Of a DNA stretch of 64,000 nucleotides, positions 33,076-46,500 are shown one piece after another. How positions within the stretch are numbered: the stretch's first letter is position 1; every line of letters begins with the position of its first letter. The notes beneath the pieces were generated by a model. That model was not told the origin of the DNA and did not search any database. It saw only the letters and a list, made by a program, of their open reading frames with translations. The stretch is from Hofstenia miamia (lineage: Eukaryota > Xenacoelomorpha > Acoela). The DNA is taken from assembly GCA_004352715.1 (NCBI GenBank), contig SCFE01000001.1, positions 4,599,871 to 4,663,870 of the forward strand. Reading direction: 5' to 3'. Position numbers and translations under genes: made by a program.

Positions 33076-33994
33076 NNNNNNNNNNNNNNNNNNNNNNNNN
33101 NNNNNNNNNNNNNNNNNNNNNNNNNNNNNNNNNNNNNNNNNNNNNNNNNNNNNNNNNNNNNNNNNNNNNNNNNNNNNNNNNNNNNNNNNNNNNNNNNNNN
33201 NNNNNNNNNNNNNNNNNNNNNNNNNNNNNNNNNNNNNNNNNNNNNNNNNNNNNNNNNNNNNNNNNNNNNNNNNNNNNNNNNNNNNNNNNNNNNNNNNNNN
33301 NNNNNNNNNNNNNNNNNNNNNNNNNNNNNNNNNNNNNNNNNNNNNNNNNNNNNNNNNNNNNNNNNNNNNNNNNNNNNNNNNNNNNNNNNNNNNNNNNNNN
33401 NNNNNNNNNNNNNNNNNNNNNNNNNNNNNNNNNNNNNNNNNNNNNNNNNNNNNNNNNNNNNNNNNNNNNNNNNNNNNNNNNNNNNNNNNNNNNNNNNNNN
33501 NNNNNNNNNNNNNNNNNNNNNNNNNNNNNNNNNNNNNNNNNNNNNNNNNNNNNNNNNNNNNNNNNNNNNNNNNNNNNNNNNNNNNNNNNNNNNNNNNNNN
33601 NNNNNNNNNNNNNNNNNNNNNNNNNNNNNNNNNNNNNNNNNNNNNNNNNNNNNNNNNNNNNNNNNNNNNNNNNNNNNNNNNNNNNNNNNNNNNNNNNNNN
33701 NNNNNNNNNNNNNNNNNNNNNNNNNNNNNNNNNNNNNNNNNNNNNNNNNNNNNNNNNNNNNNNNNNNNNNNNNNNNNNNNNNNNNNNNNNNNNNNNNNNN
33801 NNNNNNNNNNNNNNNNNNNNNNNNNNNNNNNNNNNNNNNNNNNNNNNNNNNNNNNNNNNNNNNNNNNNNNNNNNNNNNNNNNNNNNNNNNNNNNNNNNNN
33901 NNNNNNNNNNNNNNNNNNNNNNNNNNNNNNNNNNNNNNNNNNNNNNNNNNNNNNNNNNNNNNNNNNNNNNNNNNNNNNNNNNNNNNNNNNNNNN
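33076..33994. other. Assembly gap (919 N)
   Basis: Second gap inside the long-TIR element. Confidence 0.95.
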
Positions 33995-34149
33995 GATTAA
34001 AAAAGTTTGCATAGTGAAATTGAATATTTTTACTTGTATATAAAATTTGTTTTACCTATTTATGAGTCATTGTATTTTTAACATTAATTGTTATATTGAA
34101 ATGCAATCTCTTTTTGTTTAATTTGCTCTACCTGTACTATCTTCAAATA

Positions 34150-34308
34150 GTTTTGTTTTCCCGAAATAAACCAATGTACGTTAAAGTTTTCCCAAAAAAC
34201 GAGATAGCCTTTTCGAAAATATGGAAAATTGATAGCATTGGCGACAACGAAATGTGTGATAGCGAGGAATATTTACAAATTGTAATGTATGCAAAACATG
34301 AAATGTAA
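34150..34308 (+). CDS. Candidate last exon inside the long-TIR element
   Basis: A pyrimidine-rich stretch ending TCTTCAAATAG precedes an open frame with FPKNEIAFSKIWKIDSIGD and EEYLQIVMYAKHEM, which stops just inside the right TIR. It is acidic and not low-complexity. I recognise no family. Confidence 0.25.
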   Translation, partial: VLFSRNKPMYVKVFPKNEIAFSKIWKIDSIGDNEMCDSEEYLQIVMYAKHEM

Positions 34309-34614
34309 CCCGTGATATTAACAAAATTAGTCATTACAAACAATAAACCGAAAAATTATATCAAAACAATGTAAATTTGGGTGTGAATCCTTTAAGCAGG
34401 TTCGAATGTGCTAATTAAAAATGCATTAGCAAGCTGTCTCTAAAAATCAATTAGCGAGATCTTCAAAGCACTTAGCGCTAAGTATCAATTAGATGACTCA
34501 ACGCCTCAACCACCCCTTTGATATTCACCATCTGTCACGTGACATGTGACGTCAAAAGCTCTCGACCAATCAGATGCGTTTGTTTGCAGTCTCCTGGTAC
34601 CCCCCTTTACTACT
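34302..34614 (-). repeat. Right terminal inverted repeat (313 bp)
   Basis: Inverted partner of 30714-31025. It conserves CACGTG (34536-34541), TGACGTCA (34547-34554) and CCAAT (34566-34570) in mirror order. Confidence 0.92.
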
Positions 34615-34620
34615 ATTATA

Positions 34621-37434
34621 TTTGTTATTTATATTGGAGTTATAAGCTTTATGATTTTCTATGCTACTATTTTGCTAAACTGTTTTAATGGTAAAAAGTT
34701 TCCTAATTCTGTTTATTTAAAAACATTTAAATGCTTCATTTGTGAAAGAATGGATTGTGATCAGTGCATTGTACACGAACAAAATACATTAAACGTACTC
34801 TCAGGGTAAACACTCACATTCACGAACTTTATTGGATGCATACACGATAAAATAAGAATCAACTACTGCGAATTTCAATGAACATATAAACTGATATTGT
34901 AAGAAGCTAAATGGAATTGCTGTTGCCGGTCCTTTAAGTATTGGTTTCGTCATTTCTTTATCAAAAAACAACTTTCAGCAGTAGCAGTCGAGATTTTGAG
35001 TGCACTTACAGATAATGCACTTGTTCAACGACTATTTTCCATGTTTGTCCATTGGACAGATTTTTCTGTCTAATCCAACCCAATCAAATATAAAAATTTT
35101 TGAATTGTTCAATTGGAATCCAATTAAATTCCAAACTGTCTGAGTTTGCTAGTCCACATTTTCGACACAACATGCATAACATGTTTTTGATTTCACATAT
35201 TTATTGAAGTATAATGCACGGATTTTCTTTGCATCTGATAAGGCCTGCATTTGGCAAGTATAGCTAAAAATGGAAAATTTCAAGGAAAAACTCAAAAAAA
35301 GCAAAATTATTATCACAAAGCAATTGCATTGATTTTATTAGATAGAATTTTTGTACAGAAATGAGGCTATAGTCTATCAACATCACTCTCACTAATGGAA
35401 CCCTCTCTATTAATCTCCCTATTTTTTTCAATATAAAATTTCAATTCTAGTGTATGCTTCCCTCCTAGAGTCTTGCGGTAGTACCTCAGCGGGATCGCGA
35501 GAAACTTCTTAACTGAATGTACGACCGATTCTTTAAAATCCAGGAAGCAAAAATTTAAAATGTTTCATGCATTACTTTTTTGAATACAAATTTTGAAACT
35601 AATCAAAGTGCATAGTTGCACTTCTTAGAGTTAGAACATATTAGATGGCATAATCGATAAAATTCCAACCCATTCAACCCACAGAAAAAGAAGTCATTGA
35701 TTTACAGTTTTCTATTAGAGCCCCGAAGTTGAAAACTGCTTGGTGCCAAACGATGTACCATCTTGCTCCTAGTCAGAGTATACAAAGCATATGCAAGATG
35801 CCCCGGAATTTTATTGTGATGAAAAATTTGATCTTCTATCATATTGAAAGAATTACATTTCTAAAAACTTAGATAAGTAGGAAGATCTTATTTAACCATT
35901 AAAGTTTCAGGAGCAGCGCCTGAACTAGGGCTTAGTTTAACTGGAATTACGATTCCTGATTTAGTCGCACTTCTGCACATTGCCAATTTGAATAGTATAC
36001 TATGCAGTATAGTTTAAAATACCACAGTTCATATTTTATGTTCATCGGTGTTCTATTTGGAAATTTCCAGAATTCGGTGCTATGTTAGTATGAGACCTTT
36101 GGGAGTGGGATCAATACATTGTGCTGTCGCAAGCCTGTTCACCCCCTGGTGTTAATGTAGAGAGATCCTTCAACACATTTTGTGGTATTCCAACTCAAAG
36201 ACGTATAATCATGACAGAAGGAAACTTGTCTAAGCACTTATTTATTGTGATCAATAATTGAATTCGAATTATTCTGAGTAAATCACCGTCTTTTATTTTA
36301 GGAGGAAAAGTAGAACTCTTAAAGAAAAAGGACAAACGAAATACGGTTTATTAAGTTTTTGCATGCAGAAGATACTACAAATACTGATAATTTGTTGACA
36401 TAAAATTTACCAACAATCCATTCGGCATGCTGCTTAATGTGAGATCACAAATATACATACGATAACATGACAAAATGTAATGCAAGCTTATTAAGGGACA
36501 TAAATAACCATGCAACCAATGCATCTAAGAAGTTTATTTAGATTAGAATACAAAGCACAATAATGCTGTAAATATGAATTTCTCGAATTTTCCAGCCATT
36601 GTATTCTAATCAAATAATATTATACAAAACTTACTTATTTTATGGACATCTAATTCTATGCTCACATGATTAAGAGTCAATATTGCAATTAGTTACCATG
36701 ACATTGCGTATTATTTTCAGAGCACTATCAGTTCTATATGAAAAGCCCATATTATAATTGTATGAAGAATTATTTAAAAAAACTATTATAAAAACAGCTG
36801 TGATGCTTTGCAAATGTTTGTAAAGCTATTCCAATGAAAATCCAATTGGATTCCAATGAATAGCAAACTATGTTTGTCTGATCAATTCCAATAAATTCTA
36901 ATGTCCAATTGAAATCCAATTAGATACCAATTCTAATGTACAAGCCTGCTATAAGTACTATTTATTACAAAAAATTTAAAAATGAGTTAGTTAACGAAAA
37001 CTACACATACTGAAGTTCTCGTACTTTTTTAATATTTGTATGATATGTTTTATACCTATTTCTCATTGACGCTCACAGCATTTGTTTTGCCAATTATGAC
37101 CCAAAACATCAGCCTCAACCTTAAGGAAATCACTTTGCATCCCGTTCTTAAAATATTAGAACATGGAATTTAAGTCAACTGAATTGATGTACTACACGTG
37201 ATTTTGTGTTTAAATCACAAACAACTTTAATATTTACAAAACAAATTGAACTCATTTTAGAATCATATGAAAGACATTTCAATGACTATAAGCCTAATAT
37301 TTTATAACTAAGCACACATAAAAGTAAATTATACACCACTTCAGCAATATCTTTATTCATGTAGTAATTTTTTTAACTAAATCCAATTTAAATATAATTC
37401 TTGTGAATTTATATTTAGGCATCAACAAAATCAT
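34621..37434. other. Intergenic DNA between long-TIR element and CPT1-A
   Basis: No gene is recognised. ATTGGAATCCAATT-like palindromic words cluster at about 35095-35140 and 36825-36935. They could be the ends of a degraded element, but no target duplication is visible. Confidence 0.45.
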
Positions 37435-37440
37435 TTTATT
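37435..37440 (-). promoter_or_regulatory. Poly(A) signal of CPT1-A
   Basis: The minus strand reads AATAAA about 20 bases past the CPT1-A stop codon. Confidence 0.6.
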
Positions 37441-37458
37441 AAATATATATGTAGATTC

Positions 37459-37749
37459 TTAAAGTTTTGCCGTATCAGAAAACATATTGTTAATTTCTTG
37501 CAGACAATATTTAAAATGCTTCTGAAACTCCTCCGATCTGTTAACTTCTCCTATGTTTCTCGTCATCGTGTAAAGCGAACCTAAGCTAGGAGTGCAAATG
37601 AAATATGACACGCAGATCATTTCATCAGTCGTAGGATGGAACACACCGCCAGTTCCTAGCTTCAAAGCCATTTCATCTTTAAAAAACTGCTTCATCCGTT
37701 TGGTCATTGTCAAAGGTGCGGCAGTAGTCATTAGTGGAAAGTTCAAAAA
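37459..37749 (-). CDS. CPT1: CPT1-A last exon
   Basis: It starts F-L-N-F-P-L-M-T-T-A-A-P-L-T, where human has the S-T-S-Q-T-P word. It continues with D-E-M-I-C-V-S-Y (human D-G-Y-G-V-S-Y) and ends S-D-T-A-K-L before TAA. About 70% identical to the matching copy B exon by hand count. Confidence 0.92.
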   Translation of the reverse strand, partial: FLNFPLMTTAAPLTMTKRMKQFFKDEMALKLGTGGVFHPTTDEMICVSYFICTPSLGSLYTMTRNIGEVNRSEEFQKHFKYCLQEINNMFSDTAKL

Positions 37750-40463
37750 CTAAATTACAAAGTATGAATACAATATCGACTTTTAAATTCAGTTTTGATG
37801 GAGTTAGATTATCTCAGATATTTTAGTGAAAATAACTTTCGAGATAATTTATATAATATGTAATTAATAAGCGTTATAGAATTATCAACGTAGATGAAGT
37901 TTAAAATATAAGACTTGTTTACATTATATGAATCACCAAAGAAATAAAAATCGTGTTAAGGCCAAAACGACCTATGAACGAATTTAATTCTGAAATTTTT
38001 GAGTAAATGCATGGATGCACAATTTAATTGGAAACCAGTGTAATTAAGATGTTATGAGATTAAGTAGAACAAATTTGAATATTTATTGTCAATTTTAATT
38101 TTTTCAGCTTAAATAAACGTTTATGCTTTATCGTGGCTAATTTTATACAATATCACGTTGCCTACATTATGAATAGATATTTGTTACTAGTTACTTATTA
38201 TGAAAGTTTTTTTTATAAAATAAATACCTGATTAAAAATTCTTTTTATAAATGGGCTCGACATTTTCTCTCTTTGTGCTATTACACCCAGCGCAAAAAGA
38301 TGACGATCAATTCCATTAAAAATCATAGCATTTCGATTACGGTAAAAATGATCTTGACAGGCTTTCCTTAAGGCTTCAATTCTCATTTTATTTGGACAAA
38401 AAGGATCACACATCATTCTTACGAAATCTATTTTCGATTGTGTTAGAGGCCGGAAGTTTTCTGTACGCCCTTCGTGAAATGTAAAAAGAGTGGTTGGTTG
38501 ATACATCTGATCAAATTTTCCGGTCATTCGATAATAAGCCCAGACGACAATTGTCTGTATTAAGCCATCAAGATGTCCGTTAACAGCTTTTATCTAAGCA
38601 ATACTTATAGTTAAGAAATATAGGTCTAAAAAGTAGAAAAGAATGCAAAAATATCCGATTTCTCATTGATGAGAGCCATCATTTCAAAGAGGGATGGTAT
38701 TAGAAAATTATTAAGGAAATGGCTTTCCAAAGTACATTACGAGAAATGCAATTCATGTTTCCTATGTAAGTGAAAAGAATTTTACATAATTTCTAAGTGT
38801 GAACGCTTTATTTATGATCGCATAGCAATTCATTATGGCATTTTACAGGACACCATGATGAAAGTGGAGAAATACAATGCTTTTTTATCAAAATAGGGAC
38901 TTTAATCAGAAGTCAAAAAATAATTTGCAGAAGATTATTTGAATTTGAATCACTATCATAATTTTTGAAATGCATATTTTCTTTTTCAATAATGGCTTGA
39001 TTAAAGTTTCCATCTTATGGACAGCAGTACTAATAATGTCATTGGCAAAAATACGTAATGAGTTTGCAATTCATATTTGCTTAAGTGGTTGCATATACAT
39101 GTATATATATGTAGTCGTCTGAAGATATAATTAGAATTCTGAAAAATATTCATGTAATTCCATATTTCTTCGAGAGGTTTCACATTAGAATATCCTTCGA
39201 AACATATTAAATGGCTACCTTGGATATATGCATCCATGCATATGTAAGAATCCTTCAAATATCTACAAAAATTAAAATTCATTGGAGTTTAAATGTAAAT
39301 TTTTAAATCAAAATATGCATTGCGATGGAAAACATCCTCAAAAAGGGGATTGAAATAGTTAACATTTCCACAAGACTGAAATAATTCGAATGTAAATTTT
39401 CTTGATTTCGCAGTTATATAATGACAACAGTAACATGGGAGAACAATCATGGCATAACCAAGTGACGCATGAGACAATTGAATTGGATGAAATGAGACGA
39501 TAAAAACTGGTGTGGGAATGAAAGAGGCATGGGATGCTTAGTTATTTGAGAACCCTAGGAATTTTGAACTGGAAAGTTGGAGTATAAAGCAAAATAACAA
39601 CAAATTGTGAAAGCGAATTTAAGAAAACATTACAAAAATAAGAATCAATGAAATGAAATAATACATTTAAGACACTTATCTAATATTCGAGGAATGCTGT
39701 TATTTTTAAAATTCTTTATCCATATAGATACATTTGAAGGTTCTTATTATCGAACTTAGATTTTAATAAAAGTCTTACAGCGGCTCTAGGTTTGGTGAAA
39801 AAGGATTCTGAAACGAGAATGTCGGTTGTGGGATCGTTAATGACTGCTTTCCGTTGTTCCAACAATCGGTTGAGAATAGAATCACTGAGATACCACGAAA
39901 GCTGTTTAGGCTCCAAGCACGTTTGATTAAATCGAGGATATCTAATCTGGATTTAATATCGACAATTTGCTAAGTGCATATTTACTAAAGTATAATACAA
40001 AATATTTTTCCAAATTCATGAATTTACTATTACAAAGGCAAATTTCACAGCTGAGATACTTGTGACCCTATTTATCGACAGACCCAGTAACCCGGTTCAT
40101 GTTGAAATATTTTGAAACGGTTAGTAAATTTTTTATTAATATTAATTTTATATCAATTTTTAAGGTCATCCAGTTACATTTTGAATTTGACATTCGATGT
40201 GATTTAGATTTGATAATTCAAAAAAATATGAAATGTTGTCACATAAAATTTTGGTTTCACCCAATGATGACCCAGCGACCCGGTTGCAACTGCTTGATGC
40301 CACTAGAATCAATCTGAAATAACACGTATTGTATTGTACATCCGAATGAGGCTTTTGGTAAAGTTGTTCTATGCTCTACCACATTTGTATAACAATTATC
40401 TGGACTTTACCGTATTAAAAAATCAAGTAAAATCGAAAAATATGTTTTACGTGAAGAGTATTA

Positions 40464-40519
<56 letters not shown>

Positions 40520-43500
40520 TATATATTGTATATATTTCATTTTAACCTAGTGTCAGAAATCTTTTAATATAATCATCTATCCGTATATTATAGCAGCAGT
40601 TTTTAGTCCCCATCAGGGAGTTCCTAAAAAGTGTATTTCTTTGAAAAAACGTATTAAATGTTTAAAAAAAAGTACATAGAATAACAAACATTGAATTACG
40701 TGCAATAAATCGCAAGTTTTGCTACCTTTCCGGCAGAAAGTCGGTTATGAATTTGCGAATAAATAAATCGCAATAATTATTCTATTTTTCAAATGTTCGA
40801 TACAATTCAGTCCGAATTTAAAAAATGTATTGCAAAAAACATGCTTAGATTATTGTTCTAGCATTTTTGCAACACTCCACGTCTTAGGCATGCTAACTCT
40901 GGTCCTCGTGTCATTGCCAATGCAAGCATTTCCAAAAAGAGGTTTCTTAAAATAGCATTCACTTTAGATCAGAAAAATTTTATTCAGTTAATAATCATTT
41001 TAAGCATCTTAATACAATTTTCCATTTAAAAAAATGGGCCGAATATTAATACAAATCATTAAGAAAGTTCTAGTATTCTACTAGCGATACAATAGTTATG
41101 TAAAAATGGAACTACGAAGAGCTTTAAAAAACTTTTAGAATTGCATACAAATATATAGCTCAAGTAAAAAAAGTGGCCACTTTTCAAAATTTGAGTATCA
41201 CTAGTTTTCACTCTATATTAATTAATAGTTCAAAATATTGCAAATACTCGAGGAATTTGTACCATACGCAAAATGCTTATATCCGATTGATGGATCTTAG
41301 AACAAGGTGGAGCAACCCCTCATACCTCAAAATCGACAAAAGAATTTTTTACGAATTATAATATTCAAGGTATGCAATGGCCAACGAATTCGCCAGATCT
41401 AGTACTCATCGAGAACGTCTGGCAGAATCTGAAGAATTTTTTTTGTCTAGAAAAAAATCCCATAAATCTGAAAGAATTAAAGAGTTACATTTTTCAAGAC
41501 GTCCATCTGCGTGTCACGCTTTGCATGGTAAACTTGTCAAATAACTTTGTCACAAGGTTACAAGCTGAGACAATTACATTTTCAAATATATTTTACAAGC
41601 CTCTATTTGTCTTTCATTTGTTACAAAAAATGTCTTTAATATGAGGCCACTTTTTTTTACTTGAGCTATATATTTCATAAAAACAAAAGAACCACTTTTC
41701 AATATAGTCTCCCCTAACCTAAATTCACTTAGACCATCGGTGCTCAAATGCCCCAATTCCAGCATGGAAGAAGCCCTGTAGCTTGAGATTGAACCAATCA
41801 TTCATGCGAATTTATCTCCTCATCGTATCCAAAGCGCCTTCCCCGAATGTCGGTCTTCAAGGTGCAAACAGGTGAAAGTTGCTTGGGGCCGGATCAGGTG
41901 AGCCAACTGTTCGAAGTCCATTTGACTGGCCGTGGTTTGTGACAAGCGCCTTTTGTGCACCGGCACATCGTAATGCAGGAGGAACACACAACGAGTCAGC
42001 AATCCTCGCCGTTTCTCCTTCTTGATTGCTTTATGAAGCTTGACAATCAGATCGGAGTACTATGCACCAGTGATGGTAGACCTTCTGGGTAACTAATCGA
42101 TAAGCAGAAGACCATTCGAGTCCCAGAATACTGATGCCATGACATTGCCCCCAGAAAACTGAATCGTAACTACATTGGAGGTGGCGATTCGTTGTGCTTT
42201 CACTGCATTGAGGCGATCTTGCTCTCAGTATCCCTGGTGCACCCAGGGCTCATCTCCAGTCACCAATCGCAGGTGGAAGTCTTCATTCAACGAACTTATT
42301 GAACACCCCTCGTAAAAGTTATTAAGATATATGTATATCATTATTTAACATTCCGTTTTGATCAGGTTCTTAAAAATTCCCTGCATTTTTCTGATGTAGT
42401 CAATGCAGAAAATTTTATATTTATCATCACACTTTGATTAACAACATAATTAAAAAATTGTAAAAACACCTGTCTTCATTAATGCATCCATTCTTCATTA
42501 CACAGTCCGGCGCAAGGTTCTCGAAATAGTGAACATTATCATAAAGAAAAGTGTTTGCAGCTCCATCGCTACTTGTGTGTTCGTAGCACACCACATTTGA
42601 ACCGTCTGGAAAAAAATTACCATTTATGGATTTATCACACCATTGGTTTCCATTCCCTGTTCTACAATATGTTAGTAGATCCTAAAAGTTAATTAATAGT
42701 AAGAAATTCTAAAACGAAATGAGTGATATTTAAACTTGTAGAAATTAAAGGTAATAGTTTCTAATATAAAATACATTGTTTTTTATAGCATTTCTTCTGA
42801 TCTTAAAATTTTTATTTTGCATATTACTTTGGATTTATTATTGTCAAAACTTTATATATGCTTTGATGGCATGTTTGTTAAACTGCCAAACACAATCGTC
42901 TATGGCTACCTTTCCAGATTCCAATGAACTTGTTTAACACCATGTACGGTTGTCTAAACAATATAATTTTCAGATTGGCATCAATAACTGAATATCAATC
43001 ATGCGCAATGGTTAACAAATACAATGTTCACATAATCATATGTGTGTCTGTGCTGGTCATCGCAAAAATTTGTTAAGAATAAAAATTTATTAAAACCAGT
43101 ATTTATAAATTAACATTAAGAAATACAAGCAAATTGTTTTTTTCATAGAATTTTCTTAAGTAGGAATGAAACCTTAAAAGCAGAATAATTTATGTTGAGA
43201 ACAGATGATCTGGAGAAATCTTGAAAAGAGTGAGACCTCCTACTCAATGTGGGTATTTTGGCAGGTTTTAGTCTAGGTATATTTGGGAGCATCTTTATCT
43301 ATTGACGGAATATTGTCAAATTTTCTGAAAACTCATTTACAATAAATGTGGAATTAATTTGAAAAATTTTCTATTTTTCAATTGCGTAGTAATTATAATA
43401 AATATTTATATATGGTGACTCCACAACTGTAAGAATATCCTGGTTTCTAAACCGCTAGGTTGGTTAAATTTGCAACATTTACAATTTGGGGGATTAAAAC

Positions 43501-46500
43501 TAAAATTTGTATGCAGTTGAACAAGAAATTGTAAAATGGACCTCATAGTTTCTATTAAAGAAACACAATGCCCAACAAAGGATATAGCACACTGGATAAT
43601 AGACAACATTGCATAAAAGCTTTTAGGATGCTGATGTTCTGCAGATGTCTCATTAGGTTATCGCTGATACATCTCATGAGATTACATTGAGATGCCATTT
43701 CAGAATAATGTATAATTCAAGCAATTTAAAATAATTTATGCAAAATGTTAGCACTAACTGAGAATTGTTTGAAAATTAGTAAAACTCCTTTTTACTTTAT
43801 AATCTTTTATGTTGCATCAAAAAAATGATTTCAAATTTTATTCAAAATTGAAATGTTAATTTAAATTTATTATTGCCAAAATTATGACCAAATTGCTAAA
43901 GAATATATGCGATGTTTTTAAGCTATCATTCATACGAAATAAATTAGTAATTGCATGTCTTTTAATGTAATCTATTATCAATACTAGGGGTATTGTGTTA
44001 GTTATTGATAGTTTTGAAAGCGCAAAATGTCTTTGTGTTTCTAATTGCTTTGCTGTTTGCATTGTTACATGCATCTGTGCCAAGCAATTGGGTCTGCAAA
44101 ATCTTATGTGTTCTTTGTAGTAGCTTGGTCATTGCTATTTAATAAATTTGCTAATGATAATCTGTTGTATGCACTTAAAACGCATTGAAATAGTGTATTT
44201 TGCTATTATAAATGGTGTCGTTGTGAGGGTCATTAACCTATCTCGGTTTCCTCTATTCTCAAATTATCTCAAGCCCATCTGCTGAGACAGCTTGAGAACG
44301 TCTTGTTGAGACACATGGTGTCTCAATGAGACATCCTAGAGATATTGTTTTGGACGGACATTAAGACAGATTTAGGATCGTTTTAGGATACATTGCGACG
44401 TTCTTGTGTTATCGCTACGATGGCAATTATGTCGCAGTGAGATGTTTTTAGGATATCGTGAGGATTTCTCATTTTTGTCTGGGTAGAGACCATTCAGGTA
44501 TGTGATATCCCAGATAGATCTTTAATGGAGTTATATATTATTCTAGCTTTTCATAGATCAGTTTGTTCAAATATCAAGGCGTGCTTAATAGAACAGGAGT
44601 GGCAACCATTCATTCTTTGAGAAAAATCAAAAGGCTTCATACATTTAAAATGTGTGTATACTTAAATAAGTAAAGAAGCAAGAGAAACACAATGAAACTA
44701 AATAAATATATGTATTTAATTCTGAAAATAATTTATTTTGCAAAAAACTTTGCAGCACAATTAGCTTTAGCTCTTAATAGCCTATTTTTGATGATAAAAA
44801 AGTTTTTGCACAATACAAGTACATATGCTAGATTTTGATGAAAATTTACAAAAATCACAATCATAATTATGTTGAAATCATTTCGTAGTCTTGTAGTACA
44901 TGTGATACCTGGTAGAAGGCAATAAGAATAACAAAATAAAGCAAATTCATAGAATTCATGTGAAAGATACGGCAAACGTCCTTGATTTACAAGTTGCGTG
45001 AATTCATTACCGGGGGACTAGAAATTCATAGGAACTGAGTGTGTTTCGCTTAAGCCAAGCCATGTAAATTTGGTTATATTCAATTTCCACTAATTCAGCT
45101 TCAGCAGTGTGGTATGTTGATATTAGCATGCATCTGGCATTATCATAAATATTTAATCTAACCCGAAACCCCTCCATTAAATCAAGCATAAAGCAAGTTG
45201 ATAGTAATGAAAATAATCATTGCCACCACTAAATTGCTGAAAAACAGTATGTTATTGAAAAATTTTGGAGTCGAGAGTTATGTGAGCACTAAATATTTGC
45301 AATCGACTTAAAAAATAGAACGTTGACTTGGTGTTTGTCCAATTCGTACCCACATTCTCAAGAATAAGAAATATGTAAAATAGTCTCGAAAATTAGCAGA
45401 ATTTGTAAAGATCATCGTTATTCCAAGTGAGCTTGCTAATTCCCATACAATTAGTTGGATGCTAAATAGAGATACTGAATCATAATTTTTAAGTGTATCT
45501 ACGATTGTAATAATTATATTTCATTAACATACTATTCCATATTAATATGTGAAACATTCATGAACACATAGCTATGCATTTCTTGTAGAAATAAAACCAT
45601 AGGAACCGCATTAACATTTAGATGGCTCGATTTTGTGATTGACCTGATTGTCCGCATTGATTAATTTAACAATAGAACTACCTCTATTCAAAATGCCATC
45701 GAATTTAAAAATTTTTTTGAAATAATTGTTGCCATGTACAGTTTTGAAAATTTTCAATTTTGTATTTCATTAAATTATTTTCAGGAGAGGAGCCCTAATA
45801 TTGTAGGATTGCATTGAGTTAGTAATCAATTTGCACTCTTATTTCTACTTTTTAAGATAGGGGTCAAAATTGACCCATACAAGAGCTATAGTTATATCAA
45901 CATTTCGGCGGCTCAAGTGTTAAATTTTTCTTTTAGATGTATTTGTTTGATTACAAATATATGATACCTTGCCAATACTAGTCTAGCATCTTTTTTGAAA
46001 GCCCAATCGGTTTTTTAATACATTTGCTAGAAATTATACTCTCAATCTTGGTCACTCGTGTATATTTAATAGAAAGGCGAATTTTGGGCAGTGTAGAACA
46101 GGTGGGCACGAGCCGCTGTTATTTTTTAAAATAGGCGGGTGTACAAGGGCACACAATATTTTCCTGCCTGCAAAACACTCTTTCTAACACTTGCTAAGCA
46201 TTAAATTTTTAGAATTTAAACGAATGAAAATTTCACCATATCTCCAATGTAAATTTTTTTCAACGTGAATAAACTACAAAACTATTAAACACTCAGCTCC
46301 GAGCAAAACTTCGATATAAAACTATAATTACAGGTAAAGCAACAAAATAAATACCAATCTTAACTTTGTTTGACAAATTCTTGATTGATCTCTGTCTTTC
46401 ATATGCATTTTTTTCGTAAACTATATATATTAGTAAATATTTTTCTTTTGAGCAATGTATGCGTATATTCTCATAATTACTTCTGCATCATCCAACGGAA

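Larger units (their letters stand above)
30714..34614. mobile_element. 3.9-kb long-TIR element, Maverick/Polinton-like ends
   Basis: The two ends are inverted repeats of about 312 bp, both beginning AGTAGTAAAGGGGGGTACC. They are flanked by an exact 6-bp direct repeat ATTATA at 30708-30713 and 34615-34620. Long TIRs, 5'-AG...CT-3' termini and a 6-bp duplication together are the Maverick/Polinton signature. Those elements are normally 15-20 kb and encode a protein-primed polymerase, retroviral-type integrase and capsid proteins. This one is only 3.9 kb and two gaps (1000 and 919 N) hide half of it. No core gene is visible in the sequenced 2 kb, so it would be a deleted, non-autonomous copy, unless the gap sizes are arbitrary. 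Another long-TIR superfamily with 6-bp duplications cannot be excluded. Confidence 0.6.

Noticed and set aside
35040-36945. ATTGGAATCCAATT palindromes as ends of a 1.9-kb element
   Set aside because: The word is itself palindromic, so the inverted match is uninformative; no target duplication.
38999-39480. Open minus-strand frames (around YLKDSYICMDAYIQ and HASLGYAMIVLPC) with an acceptor-like TTTTTGTAG, as extra CPT1-A exons or a nested gene
   Set aside because: The flanking CPT1-A exons already join in phase and copy B has no equivalent. No family is recognised.
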